DNA from: Mytilus galloprovincialis
Lineage: Eukaryota > Mollusca > Bivalvia > Mytilida > Mytilidae
Direction of reading: 5' to 3'
Assembly: GCF_965363235.1 (NCBI RefSeq)
Contig: NC_134848.1
Span: 65,724,681-65,788,680 of the forward strand
Length of the DNA: 64,000 nt
Shown here: one piece after another, positions 11,260 through 25,500 of the stretch
Layout of the letters: the number at the start of each line of letters is the position of its first letter
Numbering within the stretch: the first letter of the stretch is position 1
Notes under the pieces: model-generated
Databases searched by the model: none
The model's input: the letters and a program-made list of their open reading frames with translations, nothing else
What the model was told of the DNA's origin: nothing
Program-made: the position numbers and the translations under genes

Positions 11260-13240
11260 TGTAAAACCCAGTTCAAATGCTTTGAATCCCGGATGACGTA
11301 ATTGGATCCGATTGGCTAAGATAGAATAGGGATGAAGGGATTTTTCACTATCTATTTTGGAAACGTCAAGAATTTTTTGTTACTAGTCCGTCGGGCATAT
11401 TGGGTTAAAAATTTTGATTGCCCGAGGTGCAAATGATCTAGTCCCGGGCGTCGGGCTAGTGGATTTTTCGGCTACCGTTAGCGTCAAATTGGTTAAAATT
11501 TTACCTTGATCCGTCAAAATATTCGTATCGTGATTTGTCTCAAATAATTATCGTTACCGTCATTTTATCGTTACCGTCATTTTTGGAGAGAAAAAAATAA
11601 CGTGATTCGTCAAAATCAAACTATGACATATCGGGAAAAGATGCATTTTTCGACTGATTTTTATCATTCAAACTGATTTAATTTGAAAACGAGTGCATGG
11701 ACCCCTATTTTTTAAAATAGCAATTTGTTTCATTTTGCAAGGAGATTATGTGACCCAAATTTTATAAAACTGTAAATAGCGCAATTTTTTTAATTTTAAT
11801 AAACATGCAGCAAAAAATGACGTTTTTTCCTCTATTCATGAACATTTGATAAATATAGAGTTATTTCGGAATAAAAATTGCATAATTTTGAATGATACAT
11901 ATAAAATACAGAAATTACCGATTATTTAACAAAAAACAATTTGTGTTTATCTTTTAAAGCAAAAAAGTTACGTCGTTCTTTCGAAAAAGAAAATACGGAC
12001 ACAAATCTGAATTTTTAGCAAATATACAAAATTTCGACATCATTTTACTCAAAAAGTAGCACATGAAGGTATATTTTTTATGACATATTTGATTTAATCA
12101 GGTAAAAAATAGCCTATATGCAAATTTTCATCAACTTGTAAATACAGGTTCAAAACTGTATCGTATGCCCTTAACGTCATTTGGCAAACAAATTTAACTT
12201 TATTCGTCACGAAGGTATACCCCCATTACGACCCTCATGAGTGCTAACAATCACGTTAAACAACAACCAATCAAACCTGATGGTGGTGCTTTCGTTTTTC
12301 TCTGAAAAGTGCCACGATGCCGAACAAAGTTTGCCCTGAAATCATAATTGAAGAAAAAGACAATATGCTGATTCTTCATATATTTTCTAAAAGAAAATAA
12401 GTTTATATACACAAAAAAAGAGAAGAATAAAAACGTAAATATAACATAAAGCAAAAACTGTTAAATATCCTAATGAAAGAATGTATTTGCAGAGCAAATG
12501 ACTATGATTTAGAAAATCGTGAGCTTTGTTGTCCTATTCCACAAGAAAATAGATCCCAGATACCAAGGAACTGAGAAACTACCAATTTGTCAAAGGTAAG
12601 ACAAAACACGAAAGACGACGGCGGAAAAGAGGGTAATGTACCTAACCTAATAATGACTTCACGGTTCAGCTAGCAATCAATCTAGCCAAAGATATTACCT
12701 TTACCTACACACTCTAGGCATTTTGAATTTTTTTAAGTGTTTACCTTTTCATATATTGCTTATATGAAATATAACCTTTCCCAGTATTAGATGGGTTGTG
12801 TTTGGTGTATTGGAAATTGGAATACCAAAGTGTAAAAAGACGAAATTGGTGGATAAAAACACAGCCGGGAACACCTAGAAAGATGACAGATGAAGAAAAA
12901 TTAATAAATATACCAAAGTTCAAGTACATACACCGCCCCCCCCCCTTTTTACAAAAAAAAAACCAACAAAAAAACAAGGTGAATTCAGGGGATCCGGGAA
13001 TTACATTGCGGCATAAAATAAAAAAAAAAATATCACCTTTGCTCGGAGAGTGGTCCGGCGCGAGGCTCAGATCTGACGCTCAAATTTATTATTCATACTT
13101 ACGGCGAGACTATCGGTGTGAAATCACATAAAAAGTAATGCCTAATGAGAACTTTATTGACCTACAGTTTAAACTTAGCTTAACACCATCTTGACAACTA
13201 ATATCTTGAGAACTGAAAACAACTCCGCGTATTTATAAAA
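11260..13240. other. Intergenic, repeat words only
   Basis: AT-rich. 'ttaccgtcatttt' recurs at 11550-11590. The block 'taacgtcatttggca' plus 'cccccattacgaccctc' occurs at 8980-9030 and again at 12170-12235, which marks a dispersed repeat. An open frame at 12796-13131 has no family signal and I do not call it a gene. Confidence 0.45.
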
Positions 13241-13243
13241 CGA

Positions 13244-13741
13244 ATGCATATACACAGAGGGCTTGAACTACAGAAGTTAAGAGAGGAAGTGGGAAAGAGG
13301 AATATTATTTATTACTTGATGTTCCCAGGGATTTATATTGTATACACATCCTTAATGTTCCGAAAGACTTTGGACGTATTCAGTCATTGGATTCCACTAT
13401 TCGGCGTTTTGACATGGGAAATCATTACTTTTACTAATATTATTTGCTTGATAATTCAAACAAAGGAATAGTGCTTTGTCCAAATCTTATGTGGTTAAAA
13501 TAAAACTTACATTTAAATGTTGAAGGTATTAAACTTAGTTTTAATTGTTTTATATTTGGCTTTTATAGCTTTCTATATGAATTGGTCTACATGGAGAGCT
13601 ATCTCATTGCCGTATCTTATTATTATTATATTATTAGCATTTGTATATGAATTTAAAGTCATGTTAACTATTATCAAGCGTTTCTGCTGCATGTCCTATA
13701 GTGTATCCGAAATGCAGCAGTGGCGATGCGGACGACTGTAA
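13244..13741 (+). CDS. Two adjacent hydrophobic ORFs, unrecognised and doubtful
   Basis: Two short ATG-to-stop frames, 13244-13471 (75 codons) and 13517-13741 (74 codons), lie 45 bases apart on the same strand in different frames. Each predicts two or so membrane-spanning segments, for example around IIYYLMFPGIYIVYT in the first and LNLVLIVLYLAFIAF and LPYLIIIILLAFVYEF in the second. I recognise no family and see no convincing splice sites joining them. Hydrophobic frames arise easily in T-rich DNA, so this may be chance. It could also be a remnant of a multi-pass membrane protein. Confidence 0.15.
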
Positions 13742-13759
13742 AGGGGGACGGTTAACTTC

Positions 13760-14700
13760 TACAGTGAAAAGTTAAAAAAAAAAAAGCCAGTGTGTTTGTT
13801 GGCTACCTTCTAACAAATAGTTAGAAGCAAAGAAGTCTATTTTAAGGTTTGATTTAATGTTTGTGGTTGCGTTTACCGACACTGAAGTAAGTATGATCAG
13901 ACGGTTTAAGATAGAATTTGGTCCAATTCTTATTACAATTTTGCCTTAATAATATAGATTATAGAGCAAGATTCCTTTACATGTTGTAAAGTTATATATA
14001 TATTGGTTAAAATTACTTTTTAAGTATAATTTTAGTGTGATTTATTATTTTACTTTTTAACAACCATTGAAATTTTCTTTTCTTTCAGAAACCGAAATCA
14101 TTGGTTTTAAACTTCAAAGTATAAATCTACACAAATTAATATATATTTATTAAAGTTAAAGGGAAATTTAGTCATATATAGATGTTTTATGAGTATGAGT
14201 GAGTCCGAATATATATGTTATGATTATAAACAACCATTTTAATTTATTATTATGAAATTTTAAACAAATTTAATTGCTAGAATTTAAAAGCTTTAAAATA
14301 AAAAATTTAATATCACCAACTCCATTATAAAATCTTTTTCAAACAACCATTACAATTTGTTTTCATTTTCCTTTAACGTTTCAGAAAAAAATATGTTTAT
14401 TCAAAGCTTAATAGTACAAATCTGAAATAATTTTTTTATTCAAAACCGCATGATAGCTTAATTAAAATTACATTAAAACGTTCAAGGTTGTACTAAATTT
14501 ATACATATATGTTCCTGCCCAATAATTCATTTTGTTGAAACAAACATTCATATAAAAATTGAATGCTTCTTTTTGTGATATCGTTGGGCGAGAAACATCA
14601 GTTTCCGTGCTTTTTAGTATATACTTTTAAGTGACCAGACAGACCTGCAATATTTTACGGAGATTTTTACTGCTGTGCGAATGTCACTCTAGCTAGGAAT
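13760..14700. other. Intergenic, nothing recognised
   Basis: Very AT-rich sequence with the short word 'aacaaccat' repeated near 14060, 14230 and 14343. No exon, RNA gene or bounded repeat is seen. Confidence 0.45.
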
Positions 14701-14704
14701 GTAA

Positions 14705-14945
14705 ATAAAATTAGAATGGAAATGGGGAATGTGTCAAAGAGACAACAACCCGACCATAGAGCAGACAACAGCCGAGACCACCAATGGGTCTTCAATGCAG
14801 CGAGAAACTCTCCAGCTAGCCCTAAACAAAAATATATATTAGTTGAGTGATAATGGACGTCATACTAAACTCCGAAATATACACAAGAAACTAAGATTAA
14901 AAATCATACAAGACTAACAAAGGCCAGAGGCTTCTGACTTGGAAC
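14705..14945. repeat. Dispersed mussel repeat
   Basis: A sequence block containing 'gaatgtgtcaaagagacaac', 'accatagagcagacaacagc' and 'aaaggccagaggcttctgac'. I recognise this as a common interspersed sequence of mussel genomes. There is only one clear copy in the window and no coding capacity. Confidence 0.5.
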
Positions 14946-15214
14946 AGGCGCATTATCCTTTTTGAAAAGATTTTTATAAAAAAATATAGATACATGTGCT
15001 ATTATAGTTCAGTATATACGGTAAATATACATCTGTTATAATAAGGAATAATTTATGATGTACAGGGGGAGGGGGGTCGAATCCGAAAATTTTTCTGTGG
15101 CGTGTCACAAAAACAAACTTGCAATTGAAAAATGGGATCCACCTGTGCTCCTCTTCTTGTCGTCTTGTTCCTTATCACAGATGATGTTCTCCCATGCGCT
15201 AAATAATTCAAATT

Positions 15215-15960
15215 TTGATGACTATGTTTTATCCCTTCGAACTTGAGATAAAGCATGCGACAGATAGTGTTAAGTCTGCCTCACATCTTGACTTACAACT
15301 AGAAATTGACTACAAGGGTCGGTACGACAAGAGAGATGAGTTTTGCTTCCCAGTTGTGAACTTTCCATTTCTATGTAGTAACATTCCAGCAGCGCCTGCA
15401 TACCAAATATACATCTCCCAGGTGATACGATATTACAGGGTTTGTATTTTCTATCATGATTTCCTTTATAGAGGATCGCTGCTCTCAATGAAGCTTTTAA
15501 ACGAAGAGTTCCAAGTGGGGAAGTTGAAATCATCCCTTCGTAAACTTTCTGGACGCCATCACGAGTTGGTTGACCGTTATGGAATATCTGTTTCACTAAT
15601 GACGACGGATTTGTTCCAATTGTCACAACTACAAGCCCGTTCCGTTTTTCGCGAATGTGACGTGACCTACCGAATTACCAGGTTAGTACTTACATGAGCA
15701 GCAAGACGGTGGCCACAATAAAGCAGGATTTGCTTACCTTTCCAGAGCACCTGAGATCACCCCCATTTTTGTGGTGTTCCTGCTGCTCTGTTTATAGTTT
15801 CCTATGTTGTATTTTGTGTATTGCTGTTTGTTTTGATCTTTTTTAGCCTTGGTGTTGTCAGTTTATTTTCGACTTATTTGTGTGAATGTCCCTTAAATTT
15901 GGCCCCTCTTTTGCTACTGGATATTTCTTTGACATAGTAGGACCCTTTGGAATCTTTCGC
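15215..15960 (+). mobile_element. Retroelement family D: C-terminal reverse-transcriptase fragment plus 3' tail
   Basis: The open frame 15215-15697 matches the C-terminal third of the reverse transcriptase at 55605-56606. Shared motifs are PFELEIKHATDSVKSASHLD, then DKRDEFCFPVVNFPFLCSN, APAYQIYISQVIRYYR and a final GRHHELVDRYGIS. The catalytic YIDD block is missing, so this copy is 5'-truncated and dead. The 3' tail (15690-15920) begins 'acatgagcagcaagacgg' and is the sequence that occurs alone at 6030, 29690, 47110, 47905 and 53755. The RT style resembles Penelope-like or related retroelements, but I cannot fix the class. Confidence 0.8.
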
Positions 15961-16439
15961 CTCTCTTTTTCAAAATATTATAATTATTTTTTATTTTTTA
16001 TTTATTATGATGTCATTTAGGTAGTGACAAACCAAAATACTTGACAATTTGCATTTGCTGAGCACGCGCCAATGAGGAACGACCATTATTAACCTTTAAA
16101 AAAAGGGGGGGTTGGTATTTTCCAGAAAAAAATATTCTGATCCCAAATTTGTTGGTTAGAGCAGATGACAAAAAAATACTATTCTAAATCCAGATTTCCC
16201 CATACCTTATAGTGTTAAATTTTGAAGAAACAAATAGTTCGATTGATAGCGCTGAAAACCCGTAAATTGATTCAGAAGTAACTTTTTGCCACTTTTATCT
16301 TCGTTACACAAAGAAGAAGAATCGAAGTAAGAACTACAAGTCTCATATGCTTTTATCCAATTCTTTTAGTTCATTTAGTTTATTTCTCCCCATTCCAATT
16401 AATTAGCACGCCTTGCGTTTCAAATGACGTAAACGTGGC

Positions 16440-16512
16440 TACGCACTTGAGTCCGAGGTTGTTAGAGTCCGAGTTCGTTATAGTCCGAGTTTGCTGAAGG
16501 CCGAGTTTGTTT
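16440..16512 (+). promoter_or_regulatory. Four spaced 'gtccgagt' motifs just upstream of the 16529 gene
   Basis: Four imperfect copies of (a)gtccgag(t/g)ttg, the last reading 'gccgagtttg', occur about 17-18 bp apart at 16450-16512, ending some 15 bases before the proposed start codon. No TATA box is obvious. It may be a 5'-UTR minisatellite or a cluster of factor-binding sites; function is unknown. Confidence 0.35.
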
Positions 16513-16528
16513 AGTTGCAGAAAAGACA

Positions 16529-19500
16529 ATGACGGAAGGAACAAGACAGAAAAATAACAAATGTGACTGCAGCATATTCAAACCCAGGTTTGTTTATAGT
16601 TTATTATTAATGCAAATTAGTTTCAGTTCCTTGAATGACGACTTGAAAATATTTTAATAAAGATGTTGTACTACAGGTGAATAACAGAAACGCACCGTCA
16701 ACATTATACACATTCTTTTACTTTCCGGATCAGATGGATCATTGCAAACATTATTATGATATAGCCAAGTAACAAATACAGATGATGCATTTATGATTTA
16801 TTTACACATATATGATTTATCCTACACAATTATGTAATGAAGCAAGATATATATATATATATATTACAATTGCAACATATGTCTCAGGACAGAGTTAGTC
16901 CGTTAGATGCACAAAGAGAGATAACTCTAATTTTACATCTAAACTGGACCCTAGTCGAAATAATTATGATGTCTTGGAATGGTCGGACTATTTTAAATTT
17001 TTGCTTTGACGTAAAAAAAAAAGCAATAGCCTTTGAAGATGTCTGCGCGTAGCAGCATGTGGGTATGAAAGTCAAATCACCATTCGTAGGCTCCATGTAC
17101 CCGCATCCGTTTTTTTAATAAAATTGCATCGGATTGGTAATGAAACATGAAAAATATACGGAATTTGTCGCAATTAGTGAATAAATTGATTAAATCTACT
17201 CAGATTTTTAATAAATATTTATATATCGGTAAAGCCCCGGTCACAACAGATCGTACGATTTTTTGTCGTGGTAGATCTATAAAATAGTTGTCATGGCACT
17301 GTCGTGCAAAATGTAAAAAAAATATTTCGAGTGGTCACATCAGCTATGACATGTCCATGATGGTTCCACAATGGGTACACGACAAAAACAAAAATTGTAA
17401 TTGTACTGCCGTGGGTTTGTCGCAAGTTGGTCGTACGACAGTGATACAACAATCATGAGTTATTTGGGGCTCTTTTTCAGGTTTTTATGTCATGGGATGC
17501 ACGTGTCACTGTCGTGCCTCTGTTGTATGACTGTCTTACAACTGTCGCACAACAGTTGTGGTTCACTCACGCATTTGACTCTAAGACTTCTAGTATATAC
17601 TACACAGCTACTTTTGCATAGATACTATTTCTGTACTAAAAATTTGTAGTACTGGAAATCTACTTTTAATATTCAGTACTATTTTGTTACTCTAAAATGA
17701 TTGTAATATTTAGGTACCTGTATTTTACAGTACTTTATTTGTACTTGAAATTTAGGTAAGTACTACGGATTTTTGGTTACTACCGTTACCATGGTTACAT
17801 TTTCAACATTTTGAAAGTTTTTCTATTTCAAATCTCTCAAAGTTATGATTTTCAAACATTGAATATTGTATTATTTCTGTACCAAAATATTTAGTACAAA
17901 TCAAGTACTAAATATTAAAAGTAAATTTCCAGTACTGCATTTTTTTAGTACAGAAATAGTACCTATGCAAAAGTATCTGTATAGTAAAGAAGGCTTTCAA
18001 TATAGTTAAGTGTCATTATAAGTTCGGTCCAAGTAAACGACGTTTTTCGTATTAGTTTATATTATAATTGTTCAGCGAATTTAAACCAGGTTGCCCCCCA
18101 AAAAGAAAAATAAATGGATGATATTTTGCTCTTGTTGGAGTCCGGCAAGGTGAATTTTCAGCAGGGCCAAACGTAATCGTTCTAGTGGAATAGCCATCCT
18201 CTTTTAACGGCAGACGCAGGCCTCTACAATAACTTTTTTTCCAACTTGTCCTGTAGGACAAGTACATACCAAAATTTACTTGTCCGAATGAAATTGTTAC
18301 TTGTCCAAAAAAATTCTATTAAAAATAACCTTTTTACATTTTTAGTTGATTAAAGGAGCAAAACGAATTTAAACAATATAACAGAATTTGATGTATTTCT
18401 TTTGAAATACTTTTCAAAAATATGAGTCAAGTACAACTGCGAAACTAGTCATGTCACAGGAATTAGGTTCAAGTTTTACCAAACTCTAAACACGAGGCAC
18501 AATCTGATAGGCCTGTACACTCATTGGATTTGTATTCTGTTTTGTCTTTTTAAGTTGAAAAAGTTCATTCAAATTCAATCAATAATAAAAAGAAGAAGAT
18601 AAGCAATCATAAGGTCTGACTGCCAATGAGACAACTCCATACCTGCCAACTGTCACTATTTGCGGGGGATTTCCCCCATGGAGATTCCCAAGTGGAAATT
18701 TTGTAAGAGCAATTTTGTCCTCTATTTTAAAGAAAAAAAATAATTTAACAATGACTATGAGCTTGTTAAAGCACGAAGAAACCAAAAAACCACATAAGAA
18801 TATATTTGAAGGCCCCCTTGAAGGTTTTGTAGGACTATAAGAACCATCTTTCACGTAAAACCCCCATGGGCATTTTGAAAAGTTGGCAGGTATGCAACTC
18901 TCTGCAAGAGACCAAATGACACAGAAATTAACAACAATAGGTCACCATATTGCAAGTATTGTTTTTTTCTACTTATGATCAAATATGATTTTGTGAATTT
19001 TATGGTAAATAAAAAAAAATAGTTTTGTGAAAAAATTACGTATGATATTTATTATAAGGAACAGAATAAGGTAGCAAAATGAGGTACTGATTTGTCTTGG
19101 TCCGAAATGTCTCCTGCCTTGTCAAACTGTCTATCAATTATGTCTACTAAATATGTCTCCTACGGTGCCAAACTGTCTATTAAACTTGGAACTGAATCTT
19201 TTGAGGTGACAAACTGTCCTGTAAAGTAACCTTATCTACAAAGGCATCATTGATTCCTATAAGAAAGACTGGTTTCCCAGAATAGTATACCTTTTACCTG
19301 TTAAAAAGTACCTGACAAAGAACCAGTTAAAAATTAAACATGTTGAAGGGAAAGGTTTTGCATTTGAATAAAAAGAAACATGTCAAATTAGTATTTGTTT
19401 TCTTGTTTTTTGTTTATAATAAATTACTTTGTTCATCAAAGTTGGATTAAATTTATTTTCTGCAGAATAATAGTACTTGTCCTGACGGACAAGCTTGATA

Positions 19501-22500
19501 CAGCTTTTACTTGTCCGACCTTTTTTCCCTCTGGTATCGGACAATCGGACAAGCGTATTGTCGAGGCCTGAGACAGTATGTTTTTTTGATGGGTACCAAT
19601 CTGTTTTATCACCCTCTCAGCTATGTGTTATTTGATTTATTATACTGAATGTCCTATCATTATAGTCTTTTACAGATTAATTTTATTTTACAAGTATTTT
19701 CTATGACATCACTTACATAACAACGTTACGGGTATTAGAAAAAACAATAAAGTTAAGCAAGATGTTTTTTTTTCTTTCGTTTTTTGACAGTCAAATAATA
19801 AAATCTGAGCCAAAATGTAGAACTTTAGCAGTGTATTTAGTTACTTGATGTTAATTCAATTCATTGTCCTTTAAATTATCGATTTTTGATTGGTCTAAAC
19901 GAGAGGGTAACATTCAAAAAAATTGTCACCCTCTCAGCCAATGAATAGAGTAAATAAACACCCTCGTATCATCCAATCAAAATATGTCATTTAAACGTGA
20001 AATATAATAAATTGTTTTGACAGTGACATTGTGCCTTGATCTTATAATTTCGGTAATTTGTTTATTTTTATTTTATAGTTATTAGAAATGATAATCCTTA
20101 ATATAAACATGATTACTTTAATGATAAAAGATATCCCGATGTTTGACAGTTGTTATGAATCATCAAATCCTGCCTTAAGTTTAAAAAATAACATATAAAC
20201 ATTAAAATTATCAGAATGAAAATAGTGTGGGGACGATGTGGAAAAAAAGTATATGATTCATAAAATGTCTTATAAATTTTGATTGAAAAGGGATACGCAA
20301 GTTTGGTTTGTTGTAAAGTCATATTTGGGTTAGTTTGGATTTGCCTATTTCTATTTTCACTTTTTAAAGTGAAAAAGTGGAAAAAAAATCTCTTTTTCAT
20401 TACAACCATAACCCACATGCACGGCTCAAATAAATTATACTGTTCCTTTAAAATTTGCTTCTCCTTCTTATGTATGCAATATTTTAGTATAATCAGGATT
20501 GATTTTGCTTAGTAATGGTCTTCAGAGGGGTATAATAGCATATGACTTTGTGAAAATACATGTATGTACACTAGGCTCCTTTAATTTTCAACTATTTTTG
20601 GTTTATTTTCAGCACTTATATAATGACAATTTATTAATATTTTTTCGTAAACAATATCTATTTTTTGCATATAAACTAATTAATTTAATAATTATTCTTT
20701 ATTTCAAATCCACCAATTTTAAAGTTTTCTATCGGCTGACTTGTTTACATGTACCGAATGCTAATTTTCTAAGTGACACGTGGATAAGTTGTCAATGAAA
20801 ACCAAAAAATCATTTTTTTTTTGTTTTTTATATTTCTTAATTATTTTCAATGTGTTTTAAAGTTTATCTTAGTTATTTAACTTTATTTTATTTTATTTTT
20901 TTAATTTTTCTTGGGAGGGGGAGGAGTTAAAATTTAATAAAATCATTTAAATATTTATTGTATTAAAAAAGGGAGGGAAGAGAGAAGAAAACGAAAAAAA
21001 GAAATGAAATTACTCTTGATTTATAATCTGTTTGATTCCTTAAAATCGAAAACTAGATAATATCTCATTTATGAAGAATTGTTTATCTTTTGTTTGTTAT
21101 ATTAGACATTACTATTACTAGTATTATCATTACTAATGTTAACGAGGTCGGGATAAGGTACAGGTAATCAATGTTTTAAACTAACAAATGCATGAAATGT
21201 AAAGATTTCAATAAAATATATATAAATTTCAAAAAAAAAAAACAAAAAAAAAAATCAATAATCCCACTTTCTGGGCATTGAAGTCTCAACAGATCGATCA
21301 GTTTCCAGTCCCGTTAGTATAATATTCCCAGTTAAAATGGAAGAGAGTGATATACATTTGGGGATTTGGGGAAGACATTTCTAAGTTATCATGAACTGGA
21401 TGCTTAAGAATAAGTTTGATCAATAAAAGAATTCTTTACAGAAATCATTAAATGAACAATACATACTCAACAAAGAAATTATTTAATGTACATACAGACA
21501 AATTTAAAGGTAGAAATATTTTCATGAGAATTTTACAGAAAACTACTATTAAGAATAGAAAAATGCCATAAACAGTTAAAGTGTACAGAATTAAAGACAT
21601 CAAGATCCTTCAAAAACCACAAAGTCACCATGAACCAACAAGATATAAATCACAAAATTTTATAAACAGTTAAAATTAATTCCAGAGTAAATACATGGTA
21701 AAGATGAATTTATATTATATTTTTTTAGGATTGAAGGAAAAGTGCCATGTATCTCATTAGGGAATTCTTATTTGGACAACTATCTAGATAATGAAGTGGA
21801 GATTACTGGAATATGTTTTCAAAAAGTTAATGAGGGAAAAGTAAAACCCATCATAGACGCTGACGAGCTTTTGGAGGTTGATTGGCAACGTGTTCCAAGA
21901 ACAAGTGCAGTGCCACATCAGTATTTAGAACTAGATTATCAAATAGTACCATCTGAGAAATGGCAAATATTTGTCAATGTTCTGGCAAATTTAAGAACTG
22001 CTTTGCTTGTTCAGGTAATAGTCATTTTATCATTTTGAACACCAGACAAATACATCTGAAAGGAAATCATTTATTGAAATTTCATGCTTATTGTGCCCAC
22101 CCTACAAGACCTTTATGCGTAGTCAATACATAAAAAGAAGATGTGGTATGCTTATTTTATTTTAGAGTTATTGAGTTTTTTGTAAAAAAAAGAGGGGGGG
22201 GGGGGGTTCACATGCCGTATCTCAAACACAATTTATGATTATTGCTTAAAACTTTACACACTTAGTTATATAACTCTCAAGATCTGTATACTTTTTAATG
22301 ATAATTAATTTTTTTTATTTTAGAGTCATTGATTTTTTGGAAAAAAAAAGGGGGGGTGTTCACATGTCGCGCTGTATCTCAGAAAATATTTATGATAATT
22401 GCATAAAACTTTACACTCAAGACGACAGGCGTATCATGCGCTCGTGTAGCTGTTTATAAACTTTTGCAGTAAAATGATGCTCAATTTATACAGGATGACC

Positions 22501-25500
22501 ATTAACTTGAACAAGGTATTACAATACAGCGCAAAGTTAAGAAAGCTGAGCCAGTATGATTACATTACAAATCAATGCAATTACATTTAAATGAAAATAG
22601 TTTACATAAATTGCAGGCAGTAATGTATAATATCTAAATTCATTTATTTTTTGTTGGGTACCAATTTTTTGTAGATTGAGGAAAAATATTATCTTTGTGG
22701 ATATTTGATGTATTTGATTTGAGGGTTTCGCCAAATTTTGCACACTTAAAAGAAATGTTGTACTTTGTTGAACATTTATGTTCGTGCTTCATCTATACCT
22801 ACATAATCATGGTAATAAAAATTGCTATTCAATAACATGAATAATAATAATTATAATGAATCCACAAAAAATATAGATATAATGATAGACATGATAGATC
22901 CGTGTTTTATTTCCTCGGATACTAATAATTAAAAACAATATTTTTGTATCTTTTCTATATTCTCAAAACTACATCCAAACATTTACGCAACAAATCTACT
23001 GCTCCCTAAGTTTATGGCTACATGTGCTGTTCTTATCTATATTCATCCACATTCATTAGCTATGTAGGTGTGTCAAAATCTTATCATACACGATAATGAC
23101 CAGCCAATACACACTGTAATGATTTCATCAACCAGTATTAAAAAGATAAACATAACAATTGTAAGATTTGTTGTATGATCTGTCATGAAACCAGGTTCAA
23201 TCAATCATTTTCTACATAAGAAAATGCCTGTACCAAGTCAGGAATATGACAGTTATATCGTTATCTGAGAGTATGAGAGTGATTACGATAAACATCTAAA
23301 ACGCCGGACGAAAGTATAAAGATAAAGAAGAACGGTTAAAAATAAAGAAAACATCTAATTCGCCGTCAAACATCCAATTTTCTGTAAAACATCTATAATT
23401 AAGGATTACTGGTTATCTTTTAACCATAGTCCATATTTTTAGATGTTTTATGGGGTACTAGACAATAAGCAGGCACGTTAGTCAAATGGCTTTCCCAGTG
23501 ATATTGTCCATTTGTTTGATGTGTTTTGTAAATAAAATATAGATATTGTAAGATTTGTTGTATGATCTGTCATTTGTCATTATTATATATTTTTTGAATT
23601 GATATTTAGATGACCCCACATAATGGTGTTGCTCCTTCGACTCTTTATGATGGTTTCCACAGCAATGTTTGGCGAGGTGGTGGAGATGACGATAAGTGTA
23701 CATCAGCACATGTGTATAGCAGGATTGCAGACGTACTGCCAGTTGTTAGACAGGCTGGAGAGGTAAGCATGGTAAGGGACGATATCAAAAAATAAATGAA
23801 GGATAAAAAAAATTTAATTCAAATAGTTTGGGGGTGGGGTCAAAATTGCTGCAAGTTTTGTTTAATTGACATCGATTTTATATATATCCGTATTGGTCAA
23901 TCAATTTTTCCTTAATTAACATGATTAAGTTCAGTGATATTGTTTGCCTCAAATTACAGCCGAAATTCGGCCTTTTCCCCTAGAGAAAATTCCCAATTAC
24001 TAAAAAAAATGGCTTAAAATTCCTCCCATAAAGTTTCACATTTTCCCCAAACAGTGATGGCATTGGTAGTAATGTTTGTAAATATCGTATTCATGTTATT
24101 ATTTTGATATTAGAAAGCACTTTTGAGATCCGGTTTTCTGTTCAGAATCATTGTGGTGTTTGTAATACATGTAGTTTTCAATGCATAAAGTACCATCATT
24201 GCTTCTGTTTCTTTCCCCTCTCCAAAAAGTACCTTTCAGGTTGAAAATGTCTGACAACCAAAATATACAAGAAAAAACAGTGCAAAAAAGACAGCAAAGG
24301 TCAGCAAAAAATTGGAGATGTGATTAGAATAAAATATACAAATTTCCCAATTTCAATAAAAAATATGCATTTTTCCAAATAAAAAACGGTAGAGGCAGTT
24401 TTGAAAAAAGACAACAATATCACTGAAGTTAAGAGGGGGTATTAAAGTAACAATTCAAATTCAATGTTTTTTAATTTATCATGTTTATGAAATTCAGTGT
24501 TTCTCATTAAAAAGATATATAAATCCAACAAAGTTAAGCTGGAAAATGTACATAATATAATATAAATAAGAGTCCCACAGTTTCAATTTTAATAAATAAA
24601 TTAAAAACTGTGCCATGCATGCGTCTGTAGTCATGGTAGTCATTATCATGAGAATCCTGGATTTCATTCATAGCTGGTCTGTTTTCCGACTCTGATTCCT
24701 AGTTCATATATTGTATAAAGAGCACATCTAAAAATCATTAGAGAAACAGTTTTCACCAGATTCTGGATTTTTTGTTGGGGAAAAGGGGGGCATTGCTGTT
24801 GTTATTGGTTTTGGTAGGCGGCTTACATATATGTAGTAATTTAAAATGGGACGTAATTCCTTAAAACTGAATAAATACTGGTATATATAAATAATAATGA
24901 TGATATACTAATTTTTCAGATGAATCTGTTGGAACTTCAAACTATACTCCACTGTATGTTAGAAGGATTAAAGGTCATGGGAGAGGATATGATACAAATC
25001 TTTATAGATAGAATTCTTAACATTACTGTTTTTGGCGAGAGTGAAACAGTAAGACCACCAGTAAAAGGTTCACTTGACAATTCAATAGATAATGGAGTCC
25101 TACACTGTTTAGTATATGGTAACCATGAGGATCAACTTGAAATTGAAGAGAGACAATCTCGAAATAGTCAAAATCATGGTAGAATACATCAGAAAGTATT
25201 GTGTCCTAAAATTCGTACTGAAAGATTCCGATCCAGATCACGTTCTCCATCGCCTGGAGAGAATAATATTTTGGCAGAAATAGAAAACACACAAAATCAA
25301 GACCCAGATCGAGTAATTAATATGAATTGTTTGGTTCAAAATTCAAGTAACTATCTGGTCAAGTCTTCATGTTTACATAACTACGTTCAGTCATACATAC
25401 CAGATGTGGTTTATCTAAGAAATACCATTGGAGGACAAGTAGCCAAAATTATAGCGGAAATATCTGCCTATGATAAATATGGATCATATATATCTTTTGA

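Noticed and set aside
13020..13130. Short similarity to U1 snRNA ('catacttac' and 'gcgaggctca')
   Set aside because: The two words are in the wrong order and no Sm site or stem-loops follow; too short to support an snRNA.
12796..13131. 111-codon open frame with Trp/Arg-rich start
   Set aside because: No recognisable domain, spans a C-run and a poly-A run, and no splice or promoter signals stand out.
18579..18854. 91-codon minus-strand open frame
   Set aside because: It crosses the boundary of a MITE inserted in a repeat.
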